Assembly: GCF_945605565.1 (NCBI RefSeq)
Contig: NZ_OX216966.1
Span: 558,001 to 622,000, forward strand
Length of the DNA stretch: 64,000 bases
From: Paenibacillus dendritiformis
GTDB lineage: Bacteria; Bacillota; Bacilli; Paenibacillales; Paenibacillaceae
Reading direction: 5' to 3'
Shown here: positions 8,042 through 17,137 of the stretch, piece after piece
Layout of the letters: the number at the start of each line of letters is the position of its first letter
Position numbering within the stretch: position 1 is the stretch's first letter
The notes under the pieces: generated by a model
The model's database searches: none
Seen by the model: only the letters and a program-made list of their open reading frames with translations
Told to the model about the DNA's origin: nothing
Translations under genes and position numbers: made by a program

Positions 8042-10192
8042 ATGAAACATATTTTTTCCATTTATGCGAACGACCTGAAGCGAATCGGCTCCAATTGGGC
8101 CGCCACCGTCATTATACTCGGCTTGAGCATTCTTCCCTCCCTCTACGCGTGGTTCAATATTGAAGCATCATGGGACCCGTACAGCAATACGCGCGGCATC
8201 CAAATCGCCGTCGTCAATCTCGATCAAGGGGCAGAGATTATGGATAAGCCCGTCAATATCGGCAATGAGGTCATTGAGAATCTGAAGACCAATACCCTTA
8301 TCGGGTGGACCTTCGTCGACAAGGACGAAGCGATGAGGGGCGTAAGCCACGGCAATTACTACGCCAGCATCATCATTCCGGAGGACTTCTCCACCCGTAT
8401 CGGGTCCGTGCTCACGAATGAGCCGATCAAGGCCGAGATTCTCTACTTTGTGAATGAAAAAATAAATGCCGTCGCTCCGAAAATTACGTCCAAGGGCGCT
8501 ACCGGCATCATCGAGGAGGTCAGCGACAACTTCGTCAGAACGGCCAACCGGGCGATTTTCAAAATCTTCAATGAGCTCGGAGTTAAGCTGTCCAATGAGC
8601 TTCCGACCATTGAGAAGGTGAAAAATCTCGTGTTCAAGCTCGAAGAATCATTCCCCCGCTTCTCGGATGCGGTCAATACCGCGATGAGAGACGTGACTAC
8701 GGCGAACCGGATCGTGAATGAGGCACTGAAGAATCTGCCCACCGTCACCCAACTGGCGAAGGACGCGCAGCAATTCTCGTCCAAGCTCGCCGACTTGCTC
8801 CAATATAGCCGGGAAGGCATCGAGACCATCTCTCCGTTCATTAAGCAGGACTTGAGCACCCTGCAGCAGGCAGCCGAATCGGTGAACCAGGTTACGGCGA
8901 TTCTCCAGGACGTCACGGCCGATCCGTCGCTGGCCAGCACAGGGCTTGGCCGGCTGTCGGAGAAGCTGGGCGCCGCAGTGAAGATTGCGGACAGCACCGC
9001 GGATTGGTTCAACCGGCTCAGCCAAGCGGTCACCGGCGGCCAGTTCCACGGCGTCACCGATCGGCTGCGGCAGCTCTCGGACAATCTTGCCCAGCAGGCC
9101 GCGACCGTCAATGAGATCAAGGCGGCCGTCGATCGGGGAGAAGAGGTCGGCGCCGATCTGCTGGACCATCTCCATCGGCTGTCCCAGGATGCGGGAGCCA
9201 TTGCGGGGGAGCTGCTGAACCGGTACGACAGCGAGATTAAGCCTGCCATGCTGCAAGGGGTGGACAAGGCGGCCGAGGACATCGCCACAGTGCAGCAGGT
9301 GCTCCAGGATGCCATCAAGAATATTCCGGACATCGAGACGTTGTTGAAGGACGCCTCGAAGGTGATCGCGATCGGCACCGAGCAGATTCCGGTGATTCAG
9401 AAAAACCTGCCTGCCGTTCAAGCCAAAATTACGGAATTTGCGGACAAAATTCGTGCGTTCGAGGCACAGGGCGACATTACGGAAATTATCGATCTGCTGA
9501 AGAACAACTTCGAGAAGGAGAGCGAGTTCTTCGCCGAGCCGGTCGTCCTGAAGGAGAACAAGCTGTTCCCGATCCCGAACTACGGATCGGCCATGTCTCC
9601 CTTCTTCACCACGCTGTCACTGTGGGTCGGAGCGCTGCTGCTCGTCTCGCTGCTGACGGTGGAGGTGCATGAAGAGGACAAGCATTACACGAATGTTCAA
9701 ATCTACTTCGGACGGTACTTCACCTTCCTGACGATCGCTCTGCTTCAGTCGCTGTTCGTAACGACCGGTGATATTTATCTGTTGAAGACCTATGTACTGC
9801 ATCCGGGCTGGTTCGTGGTGTTCGGCCTCATCATCAGCGCCGTCTTCATGCTTGCCGTCTACACGCTGGTCTCGGTCTTCGGCAACGTAGGGAAGGCGAT
9901 CGCCATCGTGCTGCTCGTCCTGCAGTTGGCCGGCTCCGGAGGCACCTTCCCGATTCAGACGACACCGCCTTTTTTCCAGGCGATTCATCCGTTCCTGCCG
10001 TTCACCTACGCCATCAGTATGATGCGGGAAGCGGTCGGCGGCATTCTGTGGGATATCGTGCGGCGCGACATCATCGTGCTGGCCGTCGTCGCCGGCCTCT
10101 TCCTCCTTATCGGCCTCGTCCTCAAAAGCCCAATCAACAAAGCAAGCGCGGGGCTGGTGCGCAAAGCGAAGGAGAGCAAGCTCATCCATTGA
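8042..10192 (+). CDS. YhgE/Pip domain membrane protein
   Basis: 716 aa. The ATG at 8042 is preceded by GGAAGCGGGGG. A transmembrane helix near residues 19-40 (AATVIILGLSILPSLYAWFNI) is followed by the characteristic YSNTRGIQIAVVNLDQGAEI of the Pip (phage infection protein) family. A long extracytoplasmic region of about 450 residues is rich in heptad-like helices (several IKNIPDIETLLKDASK-type stretches) and probably forms coiled coils. Five or six ABC-2-type transmembrane helices close the protein. The family includes the phage receptor Pip of Lactococcus, YhgE of Bacillus and the type VII secretion protein EsaA. No ESX genes are visible nearby, so a role in type VII secretion is not supported here. 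A terminator follows directly. Confidence 0.88.
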   Translation: MKHIFSIYANDLKRIGSNWAATVIILGLSILPSLYAWFNIEASWDPYSNTRGIQIAVVNLDQGAEIMDKPVNIGNEVIENLKTNTLIGWTFVDKDEAMRGVSHGNYYASIIIPEDFSTRIGSVLTNEPIKAEILYFVNEKINAVAPKITSKGATGIIEEVSDNFVRTANRAIFKIFNELGVKLSNELPTIEKVKNLVFKLEESFPRFSDAVNTAMRDVTTANRIVNEALKNLPTVTQLAKDAQQFSSKLADLLQYSREGIETISPFIKQDLSTLQQAAESVNQVTAILQDVTADPSLASTGLGRLSEKLGAAVKIADSTADWFNRLSQAVTGGQFHGVTDRLRQLSDNLAQQAATVNEIKAAVDRGEEVGADLLDHLHRLSQDAGAIAGELLNRYDSEIKPAMLQGVDKAAEDIATVQQVLQDAIKNIPDIETLLKDASKVIAIGTEQIPVIQKNLPAVQAKITEFADKIRAFEAQGDITEIIDLLKNNFEKESEFFAEPVVLKENKLFPIPNYGSAMSPFFTTLSLWVGALLLVSLLTVEVHEEDKHYTNVQIYFGRYFTFLTIALLQSLFVTTGDIYLLKTYVLHPGWFVVFGLIISAVFMLAVYTLVSVFGNVGKAIAIVLLVLQLAGSGGTFPIQTTPPFFQAIHPFLPFTYAISMMREAVGGILWDIVRRDIIVLAVVAGLFLLIGLVLKSPINKASAGLVRKAKESKLIH

Positions 10193-10214
10193 CCTGTAAT
10201 TTCCACCCTGCCGG

Positions 10215-10244
10215 AGAGGCCTTTCCCTACAAGGCCTCTTTATT
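10215..10244 (+). terminator. Rho-independent terminator after yhgE-like gene
   Basis: AGAGGCCTT (10215-10223) and AAGGCCTCT (10231-10239) form a perfect 9-bp stem with a 7-nt loop, followed by a short T-rich stretch, 22 nt after the stop codon. Confidence 0.75.
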
Positions 10245-10303
10245 CCCGCATTCCCCCCTGTTACAATGAGAGAGGCAGCAAGAAAAATGGGGGCGTGACA
10301 CGA

Positions 10304-11617
10304 ATGCGCTTTTTTCATCATGCAACGACAGAGATACGAAGCTGGAACCGGAATATCCAGCTGTTTTTTATTGCCAACCTTCTCTATCAGATCGGAACCG
10401 GCATGTTCTCCGTTCTGTATAATCTATATGTCCAATCGCTCGGCTATAACGATCAGATGAACGGGACCATCATCAGCGTCCAGTCCTTGGCGACGGCGAT
10501 CCTGTTCATCCCGATCGGACTGCTTGGCGACCGTTCCAGCCGCAAGCGGATTCTGATTGCCGGCTCACTGGTGACCGGTATCAGCTTCATGCTGCGGGCC
10601 TTCGCCGAAGCGCCGTTCAGCCTGCAGATGCTGGCCGTCTTTACCGGTATTTTCGCGGCCTTTTTCCAGGTGATTGCGATTCCTTTCCTGGCGGAAAATA
10701 CGCCGAAGGAGCAGCGGCTGAAGCTGTTCAGCTATCATTCCTCGATGGTGCTGGCCGCGCAGGTGCTGGGCAGCATGGGCGGCGGCTACCTGGCCGACGT
10801 CCTGCAGGCGTTCGGCTGGAGCAAGATCATCAGCCTCCAGTCGGTGCTGCTCATCGGCGGCGCCGCCAGCTTCGCGGCCTTCCTGCCGCTGCTGCTGGTC
10901 AAGGAGAGCAAGCGGGCCGCTCAAAAGCCGGAGCCCGCTCCCGCTCCATCTCCTGCGCTGGCGTCCGAACCGGCGCCCGCCGCGGCGAAGCAGCGGGAAT
11001 GGAAGGTCATCCGCCGCCTGACGTTCTGCCAGCTGCTCGTCGGACTGGGCTCCGGCTTGGTCGTGCCATACTTGAACCTGTATTTCACGAATCGGTTCTC
11101 CGTCTCGCTGACCGCCGTCGGATTGCTGATCTCGCTCGGCCAGGTGATGACCATCGTCTCGATGCTCATCGGCCCGACCTTGGTCAACCGCGTCGGACAA
11201 GTGCGCGCTGTCGTCTTATTTCAGCTGATGTCCTTGCCGTTCCTGCTGCTGACCGGATTCACGAACCTGCTGCTCATCGCGTCCATCAGCTTCCTGTTCC
11301 GGCAAGCGCTCATGAACGCGGCCAATCCGATTCAATCCGCCATCATGGTCGACCGCATATCGGATTCGCGACGTGGTATCGCTAACTCTCTTACCCAGAC
11401 CGCCTTCATGCTCGGATGGGCCAGCATGGGTTCCGTCCAGTCGTACCTCGTCACATCATACGGCTACTATTGGGGCTACGCGATGACGTTCTCCATCACC
11501 GGCGTTCTTTACGTGACCTCGGCGATATGCTACTTCTTCATGTTCCGGGAGGACCGCCCGAACCGCACGGGCCGCTTCCGCCGCCGGCCCCGCACCGGCG
11601 GCGCTCCCGCCATATAA
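10304..11617 (+). CDS. Major facilitator superfamily transporter
   Basis: 437 aa with twelve predicted transmembrane helices. The loop between helices 2 and 3 carries the MFS signature as GLLGDRSSRKRIL. The central cytoplasmic loop is unusually Ala/Pro-rich (PEPAPAPSPALASEPAPA), a linker between the six-helix halves. The ATG at 10304 lies 10 nt after GGGGG; an in-frame GTG at 10295 sits too close to that ribosome site. TACAAT at 10262-10267 may be the -10 of its own promoter, after the preceding terminator. The C-terminus is Arg/Gly-rich and cytoplasmic. Likely an efflux carrier; the substrate cannot be told from sequence. Confidence 0.88.
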   Translation: MRFFHHATTEIRSWNRNIQLFFIANLLYQIGTGMFSVLYNLYVQSLGYNDQMNGTIISVQSLATAILFIPIGLLGDRSSRKRILIAGSLVTGISFMLRAFAEAPFSLQMLAVFTGIFAAFFQVIAIPFLAENTPKEQRLKLFSYHSSMVLAAQVLGSMGGGYLADVLQAFGWSKIISLQSVLLIGGAASFAAFLPLLLVKESKRAAQKPEPAPAPSPALASEPAPAAAKQREWKVIRRLTFCQLLVGLGSGLVVPYLNLYFTNRFSVSLTAVGLLISLGQVMTIVSMLIGPTLVNRVGQVRAVVLFQLMSLPFLLLTGFTNLLLIASISFLFRQALMNAANPIQSAIMVDRISDSRRGIANSLTQTAFMLGWASMGSVQSYLVTSYGYYWGYAMTFSITGVLYVTSAICYFFMFREDRPNRTGRFRRRPRTGGAPAI

Positions 11618-11634
11618 GCGAAGCGAATGTGTAA

Positions 11635-11668
11635 CAACCGGAGACCTCGTCTCCGGTTGCTGCATTTT
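11635..11668 (+). terminator. Terminator after MFS gene
   Basis: A perfect 11-bp inverted repeat CAACCGGAGAC / GTCTCCGGTTG with a CTC loop (11635-11659), followed by TGCATTTT. Confidence 0.85.
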
Positions 11669-12050
11669 GGGGCGGGCCTGCCTTTCCTGCCTGCTGTGGC
11701 TATCCCGTCGGCTCAGCGGCCATACGAGTGCTGCGGGCCTCTCTCCTTTGCCCTCTCTTCACCGGTATCTCGGTATTTCTTCTCTTACAGACACTATCCC
11801 ACTCGCTCAGGCCCGTCTACAAGCTTTCATTTGAGCAAAATCTGAATTTCCGAGGATAGCCCTGAGGGATTGGGATATTGAACAAAAGGGATGCCACCCC
11901 TTCCCCTTCCAGCTTCGCTTCCTTCTCCTGAACTGCCGCAACTTATCTCCATCCGATGATGCCCCCGGCTCTCCCCTAGGGTAGTCTTCCTCTTGATTCG
12001 ATTGATTTCGACCCTGAGCAACGTCATCCATCATCCTCATTCTACAACGC
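11669..12050. other. Intergenic stretch without a convincing gene
   Basis: Small open frames here lack ribosome binding sites and look random in composition. I see no RNA gene. The stretch leads into the DnaA-box cluster. Confidence 0.5.
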
Positions 12051-12135
12051 TGTGGATAACCACATTTGCCCGCTCCGCCTGCCTTATCCACATGTGGACA
12101 ACCTTCCTCCGGTTCACTTATCCCGTTTATCCACA
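12051..12135. promoter_or_regulatory. Cluster of DnaA boxes away from oriC
   Basis: Three perfect boxes lie in 85 bp: TGTGGATAA at 12051-12059, TTATCCACA at 12084-12092 and TTATCCACA at 12127-12135. A one-mismatch box TGTGGACAA at 12093-12101 abuts the second, back to back with it. The cluster is intergenic, about 42 kb from oriC. It could titrate DnaA or control a neighbouring gene. Confidence 0.7.
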
Positions 12136-12146
12136 GCGATGCGCAC

Positions 12147-12187
12147 AAAAAAACAAGGGCCGCCGACCTCCCGGTTCAGCGCCCTTG
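12147..12187 (-). terminator. Terminator for the CxxH/CxxC-htrA side
   Basis: On the minus strand CAAGGGC and GCCCTTG form a stem (12187-12154) followed by seven T residues (12153-12147). It lies 38 nt downstream of the CxxH/CxxC stop codon. Confidence 0.7.
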
Positions 12188-12224
12188 CTCTTCCGTGCTG
12201 CGCACGATATTCCTCTCCTGTCCC

Positions 12225-12395
12225 TCACACGATTAGAAATTTGGCCTCCTGATCGCAATTCATGCAGCATTTGACCGGCTTCTCCCAATCGCTGAATTCG
12301 ACCTCGTCCAAATCGACCAGATCGGGAGCATCCTCATACTCATCTACGAATTTATCGATTGCCAATTCTACGTGTTCTTTACAGACGACATACAT
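12225..12395 (-). CDS. CxxH/CxxC mini-protein (BA_5709 family)
   Basis: 56 aa. It begins MYVVCKEHVELAIDKFVDEY, giving the CxxH pair at residues 5-8, and ends with CCMNCDQEAKFLIV, giving the CxxC pair near 44-47. The acidic middle (EDAPDLVDLDEVEF) is typical. The two pairs could bind one zinc ion. The ATG at 12395 follows AGAGGG at suitable spacing. It lies 124 nt downstream of the HtrA-type protease gene on the same strand, the usual neighbour of this small Firmicute family; rlmH, often found next to it, is absent here. The function of the family is unknown. Confidence 0.88.
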   Translation of the reverse strand: MYVVCKEHVELAIDKFVDEYEDAPDLVDLDEVEFSDWEKPVKCCMNCDQEAKFLIV

Positions 12396-12519
12396 GCATG
12401 TTCCCTCTTTCTTGCCTAACCTGCTGTCAGTATTGGAAAAGTCATTGCTCCGGTTCCGGTGCCCCCAACGAGTTCACATCGCCGCGGACAGGCACCGTAC
12501 TCTTGTCATTGTGTCCCGA

Positions 12520-13767
12520 TTAGTCCGGCTTATCCGCCAATATCACGGTCACCGTCATAAGCACGCCGTCCCGATAGAACTGAACGTCCATGCTATCGCC
12601 AATATGCTTCTTCTCGTACAAATATTTGCGCAGCTCCAATGTCGAACCGATCTCCTGCTTATCGAACCGGACGATGACGTCGTTCAGCTTCAAGCCGGCC
12701 TGCTTGGCGGGACCGGATGACTCCAGGACGATTACGCCCTCCCTCACGTCCTTCGGGAGTCGGATGTCTTCGCGCTGTTCTTCGGTAATCGGCGCGTACG
12801 GATTGTTGACATCAACCGTATAGACGCCGAGATACGGCCGCACTACCTTGCCGGCATCCATAATCTGATTGACCGTATCCATCACTTCATTGATCGGAAT
12901 GGCGAAGCCCAATCCTTCCACGCCCGTCGTCGCGATCTTCATCGTGTTGATGCCGATCACTTGGCCGTTCAGGTTGACCAGCGCCCCGCCGCTGTTGCCT
13001 TCATTGATCGCGGCATCGGTCTGAATCACCATCTGCTCCCAGTCGTATACCCCGTCCTGGTTCAGCGATACCGGAATCAAGCGGTTCGTATACCCGACGA
13101 TTCCAGCCGTCAGCGACCCGCCGAAGCCGAGCGGATTGCCGAGGGCAATGACTGTCTCGCCGCGCCGAATCGTGCCTGAATCGCCGATCTCGGCCACGGC
13201 CGTCACGCCGGCCGCATCAATCCGGACCACCGCGACATCCATGACGCGATCCTTGCCGACGAGCTCGGCGTTCTTGCGCTGTCCGTTGTCCAGCACAACC
13301 TCCAATTCGTCCGCGCCTTGAACGACGTGCTCGTTCGTCAGCACATACGCCTTGCCTCCGTCCTGCTTGAAGATGACCCCGGATCCGAGATTCATATCCT
13401 GCGCCACGCCGTCTTCATCGCCGATCTGCTTCTGCTTGTTGACCATGCTGACGACGGCCGGGCTGACCTTGTCCGCAGCCTGAACGATCCGCTCGTACGG
13501 ATCGTTCGCCATCGCATTGCCGGAGACGGCCACGGCGGGAGAGCCTGCCTCTCCCGAGCCGATCAGCCAGCTGTACAGCATGACGGCGACGAACGCGCTG
13601 ATGATTGAACTGACCACGGCTACCTGCACCGTGGACCATTTGCCGCTTCCTGACCGTCGAATCCGCTTCCAGCCGTCACGGGGAGCTCTGGTACGCCGAT
13701 ACCACCATCTGCGCTCGATCCGCCGTCTCACCTTCGGTGAGAAAAAATCATCCTCAAACAAGCTCAT
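12520..13767 (-). CDS. HtrA/DegP-type serine protease with PDZ domain
   Basis: 415 aa, anchored in the membrane. A basic cytoplasmic N-terminus (about 1-45) is followed by one transmembrane helix at about 46-69. The chymotrypsin-like domain has His147 (NEHVV), Asp177 (VMDVAVVRID) and Ser259 in GNSGGAL; all three catalytic residues are present. One PDZ domain covers about 310-410, with EGVIVLESSGPAKQAGLKLNDVIV. Such proteases degrade or refold damaged exported proteins. It follows walJ in the same direction, after a 440-nt gap that holds a small convergent gene, so it probably has its own promoter. In Bacilli the protease at this place is called YycK/HtrC; the match rests on position and domain order. 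Confidence 0.93.
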   Translation of the reverse strand: MSLFEDDFFSPKVRRRIERRWWYRRTRAPRDGWKRIRRSGSGKWSTVQVAVVSSIISAFVAVMLYSWLIGSGEAGSPAVAVSGNAMANDPYERIVQAADKVSPAVVSMVNKQKQIGDEDGVAQDMNLGSGVIFKQDGGKAYVLTNEHVVQGADELEVVLDNGQRKNAELVGKDRVMDVAVVRIDAAGVTAVAEIGDSGTIRRGETVIALGNPLGFGGSLTAGIVGYTNRLIPVSLNQDGVYDWEQMVIQTDAAINEGNSGGALVNLNGQVIGINTMKIATTGVEGLGFAIPINEVMDTVNQIMDAGKVVRPYLGVYTVDVNNPYAPITEEQREDIRLPKDVREGVIVLESSGPAKQAGLKLNDVIVRFDKQEIGSTLELRKYLYEKKHIGDSMDVQFYRDGVLMTVTVILADKPD

Positions 13768-14032
13768 CCGAACCCACTCCCCTCAACCGGGCTCTCGCCA
13801 CGTTCGGCTGCTGCTCCGACTCTATGCATCCTACTACCCATTACACAGGAATGCCAGGCTTTCAAACGGTCAACACTATATATGAGATGCCTGCAGCGGA
13901 CAGTTCATGCATCAGGCATGTCATCATTTCGTTTCCTCGTACATATTCTATCATACATCGTTCTCATTGAGAGAAAAGAGACGGCATTGTAACTCTTTAC
14001 CATCCTATTCCCTTATGAAGGAGGAAATGCAC

Positions 14033-14239
14033 ATGAAAACAGCCTCTTCCGCTTGGTCGGACGTCAATATTGTGGGGCAGCTTGCCGATTTGAAGGAAGA
14101 CCAGTACCGCCTTACGCTGGCCTTGTCCACCTTGATGGAACTGCTGGTCGAGAAAGGGCTCATCACCGATGAGGACATCGCGCGCAAAGCGCACGAAGTC
14201 GATCGATGGCTTACCGACGAACCGGAGACTTCTCGCTAA
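14033..14239 (+). CDS. Small conserved-looking protein, function unknown
   Basis: 68 aa, with a strong ribosome site (AAGGAGG, about 8 nt before the ATG). The sequence is helical and charged: WSDVNIVGQLADLKEDQY, then TLALSTLMELLVEKGLITDEDI, which resembles short helical adaptor or dimerisation proteins. No transmembrane segment or cysteine is present. It faces walJ and their 3' ends overlap by 29 nt, which may couple their expression through antisense transcripts. I do not recognise a named family with certainty. The good ribosome site and biased composition argue that it is real. Confidence 0.7.
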   Translation: MKTASSAWSDVNIVGQLADLKEDQYRLTLALSTLMELLVEKGLITDEDIARKAHEVDRWLTDEPETSR

Positions 14240-15032
14240 CCTTATCCCATGCCGTCGGACGGTCATAATACGTATCTTTCAACTGGAACTCGCTTTCTTT
14301 GAAAAAATGGCCTTTGCTTTCCATCACGTCCTGCACCGTCATCCGGGCCAAATCCTGCATATTGTGATCCAGGCTCAAATGCGCCAAATATGTACGGCGC
14401 GTGTTGCCGGTGACGACCTCGCACAGCGCCTCGCCCGCCGCTTCGTTCGACAAATGGCCGAGATCGCTCAATATGCGGCGCTTGATGTTCCATGGATAAC
14501 GCCCAACGCGAAGCATCTCGACATCATGATTGGATTCCATGACGAGCACATCGGAATCGGCGATCGCGTCGCGGACCTTATCGCTCATATAACCCAAGTC
14601 GGTCGCCACCGACAGCTTCGTCTCCCCCTCGAAAAAGCGATACGCTACCGGCTCGGCCGCATCATGCGAGATGCCGAACGACTCCACGCGCAGATCGCCG
14701 AAGTCGCGGGCTTCACCGGTCTGCATGACGATGCGGTTCTCCTCCGCGATATTGCCGACATGCTTCTCCAGCGCATCCCACGTCTTCTCGTTGGCATAGA
14801 TGGGCAGATCGTATTTCCGCGCAAAAGCACCCAATCCTTTAATATGATCCGAATGCTCATGCGTGACGAAGATCGCGTCGATCTGCTTGCCGGAGAGTCC
14901 CTGCTCCTCCAGCAGCTGCTCGGTTCGCTTGCAGCTCAGACCGACGTCGATCATCACCGTCGAATCGTCATTTTGGATCACGGTTGCATTCCCTGTCGAT
15001 CCGCTCGACAACACTGAAAATCGTAAACTCAT
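14211..15032 (-). CDS. walJ: WalJ, metallo-beta-lactamase fold hydrolase
   Basis: 273 aa. The MBL signature THEHSDHIKGL lies near residues 57-67, preceded by SSGSTGNATVIQ and MIDVGLSCKR at the N-terminus; further metal ligands appear in FGISHDAAEP and in the LAHLSLDHN segment near the C-terminus. WalJ (YycJ) is the nuclease-like protein at the end of the WalRK operon in Bacilli and is linked to DNA repair and replication coordination. The start codon overlaps the walI stop by 4 nt, so the two are translationally coupled. The 3' end overlaps a small convergent gene. Confidence 0.93.
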   Translation of the reverse strand: MSLRFSVLSSGSTGNATVIQNDDSTVMIDVGLSCKRTEQLLEEQGLSGKQIDAIFVTHEHSDHIKGLGAFARKYDLPIYANEKTWDALEKHVGNIAEENRIVMQTGEARDFGDLRVESFGISHDAAEPVAYRFFEGETKLSVATDLGYMSDKVRDAIADSDVLVMESNHDVEMLRVGRYPWNIKRRILSDLGHLSNEAAGEALCEVVTGNTRRTYLAHLSLDHNMQDLARMTVQDVMESKGHFFKESEFQLKDTYYDRPTAWDKVSEKSPVRR

Positions 15033-15775
15033 TTCTCGCTCTCCTTCTTTCCCGCTTGCGAACTGTCCACCGCTCCATTCATCGCATTCACGTAGTACAC
15101 TTCGCCATTTTCGAGCAAAATCCGCCAGGAAGGCGCCGCCACCTGGGTATCTGCGTCGAAAAGCTGGCCGTGATAGCCCAGCTGAATGTCCTTCACAATC
15201 GAGCCAGGCGCCAGCACATTGTCGATAACGCTTTGCAGCGCTTTGGATGCGGACAAAATTTTCTGCTCTTGATTGACCTTCGGCTCGATCAATTCCACAT
15301 ATTGCTGACGGTAGGCCGTAATCTTCTGGCTGCGGGTGCTCAGCTCAAGCGTCACTTCGAATATCGGCAGCCCGTTCGCCAGCCGCTGGTGCAGCATGAA
15401 GGTGTCGACGCTTCCGCTGAACGAATCATATCGGTACATTTCAATATGGGGAATCTCTCCCTGCAGCCCGCGCACCAGATCCTTCTCCGCGAAAATGATG
15501 GTGCTGTCCTGCGGATTCTCGAGCGGCACCGGCTCCGGATCGCGCCGGACGAACCGGTACGTAATCTCGCGCAGCGCCGGGGTTTCCGCCGGTATTTTGG
15601 ACGTAACCTGAATTCTCTTCATATCCATCATCTGGCGCGTCTCCTCGGACAGCGACGTCCAGTCCAGATCGGAATGGAGCTGATCGCGAATATCCTGCCA
15701 CAGCTGGTAGCCGAGCACGATATTCAGCAGCAGGAACGCATATATCAAAATATTTTTGGCCCGGCTCCAATCCAT
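15029..15775 (-). CDS. walI: WalI (YycI), WalK regulatory membrane protein
   Basis: 248 aa. The ATG at 15775 follows a perfect AAAGGAGGA site; an upstream in-frame ATG would add a 13-residue extension without a site. One N-terminal transmembrane helix (KNILIYAFLLLNIVLGYQLW) is followed by an extracytoplasmic domain ending ENGEVYYVNAMNGAVD. WalI forms a complex with WalH that holds the WalK kinase in check at the membrane. It lies 55 nt downstream of walH, with walJ overlapping its stop codon. Confidence 0.92.
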   Translation of the reverse strand: MDWSRAKNILIYAFLLLNIVLGYQLWQDIRDQLHSDLDWTSLSEETRQMMDMKRIQVTSKIPAETPALREITYRFVRRDPEPVPLENPQDSTIIFAEKDLVRGLQGEIPHIEMYRYDSFSGSVDTFMLHQRLANGLPIFEVTLELSTRSQKITAYRQQYVELIEPKVNQEQKILSASKALQSVIDNVLAPGSIVKDIQLGYHGQLFDADTQVAAPSWRILLENGEVYYVNAMNGAVDSSQAGKKESEK

Positions 15776-15829
15776 GCCGATCCTCCTTTGCGCTTCATGA
15801 TTCCGGTTCCGCATCGAGCACGATTCGCC

Positions 15830-17137
15830 CTATTGCAGCAGCGTCGTCGATCCGTCATTGAACTTCACCTGCCACGTAGGCACTAAGTGAATCGTCTCCT
15901 TGCCGAAATGCGGCACGTAGACGGGATCGACGCTGATGATATCGTTCATCCGCCCAAGCGTCTTCAGCTTGTTCAGCAAGGCGTCTCCGGCCGGAAGCTT
16001 GCGTATCTCCTTCTCGGCGGAGCGGTTGAACAGCTGAATGAGCGAGCGCTCGTAATTGGTGACCGTTCCTTGCTGGATCGTCACCTGCATATAGCCGAAA
16101 TGGAATTCCGGCGTGCTGACGACCGGGTACGAGCCCCAATACTGCTCGAACCGCATGACGACTCCGCGTTCATTCGCGCCACCGTACAATCCAGCCTGTC
16201 TCTCGTTCGGATTCGGCAGCGTGAAGCGGTATTTCCCGTTCCATCCGCCATGCTGGTTGATGAAGCGGACCGCCGATGTCGCATCCGCTGCGACATCCTG
16301 CCTCCCTTCCGTCGTCACCGCCGGATCGGAATAGATAATCCAATGCTCCCCCCGGTTAATCTCCAGGCCCCGCTTGGCGTCGGTATAGATCTCGGAGCCT
16401 CCTGCGACGATATTTTTCGTCAAGGTCGGATCGAAGAACAGGCTGCGCTGCATCTGCTCCACCGTAATCTGCTCGTACGGCAGCTCCACCTCAACTGCCT
16501 CCAGCGGCTCCTCCGGCATGTAGAACATGCCGCCAACCATGCGGTACGGCGTCCAGGTGCGGCCGAATTCGACCTGCTGCGCGACATCCTGAACCGAAAG
16601 ATCGGCCCGTGTCGATTCATAGACCGCGTCCCCCTTCGCATTGAAGAAGAAGACCCGCACCTCGTTCGACTCGGGATTCGCATACAGCCATATCCGCTTG
16701 ATTGTCTCCTCCAGGAAGGTGGTGTCATCCCCAAGCGGGAATACCCGCTGCAGCAGCTTCGCCGGAACCGGCGAGTTGAATCTCAGCTCGATCCCTTCGT
16801 TCTGCTCCCGGACCCGATCCCATTCGACCGATGAGACCGGACGGTATTGGAAGCCGTCGTACGTCCGCCCCTGCAGACGCTTCATGATCATATTGTAGAA
16901 CGTCGTCCCCGGATACAGCATCGTATGCTTGTCTTCTCCCAGGTGGAGAATCATCTGTTCCGGGAAGACGAGATTTTCGAGCCGTTCCTCCGGTCCGAGC
17001 GGCTCCGTTTTGATATAGTCGCTGGTCGTCTTCTTCTCGAAATTATAATACGGCATGCTGTACATCAGGAAGAAGCTCTGGAGAAGACTAAGCAGCACAA
17101 GCACGGTGAGCAATATCGTCTTCAGCCGCTCGATCAT
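15830..17137 (-). CDS. walH: WalH (YycH), WalK regulatory membrane protein
   Basis: 435 aa. One N-terminal transmembrane helix (TILLTVLVLLSLLQSFFLMY) is followed by a long extracytoplasmic part with the family segment EQMILHLGEDKHTMLYPG and a C-terminal STTLLQ. It acts with WalI on the sensor kinase WalK in the membrane. Its ATG overlaps the end of walK by 4 nt, which supports coupling in one operon. Confidence 0.92.
   Translation of the reverse strand: MIERLKTILLTVLVLLSLLQSFFLMYSMPYYNFEKKTTSDYIKTEPLGPEERLENLVFPEQMILHLGEDKHTMLYPGTTFYNMIMKRLQGRTYDGFQYRPVSSVEWDRVREQNEGIELRFNSPVPAKLLQRVFPLGDDTTFLEETIKRIWLYANPESNEVRVFFFNAKGDAVYESTRADLSVQDVAQQVEFGRTWTPYRMVGGMFYMPEEPLEAVEVELPYEQITVEQMQRSLFFDPTLTKNIVAGGSEIYTDAKRGLEINRGEHWIIYSDPAVTTEGRQDVAADATSAVRFINQHGGWNGKYRFTLPNPNERQAGLYGGANERGVVMRFEQYWGSYPVVSTPEFHFGYMQVTIQQGTVTNYERSLIQLFNRSAEKEIRKLPAGDALLNKLKTLGRMNDIISVDPVYVPHFGKETIHLVPTWQVKFNDGSTTLLQ

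Noticed and set aside
11807..12148. 113-codon minus-strand frame across the DnaA-box cluster
   Set aside because: No ribosome site, no protein-like pattern, and it runs through the terminator and boxes.
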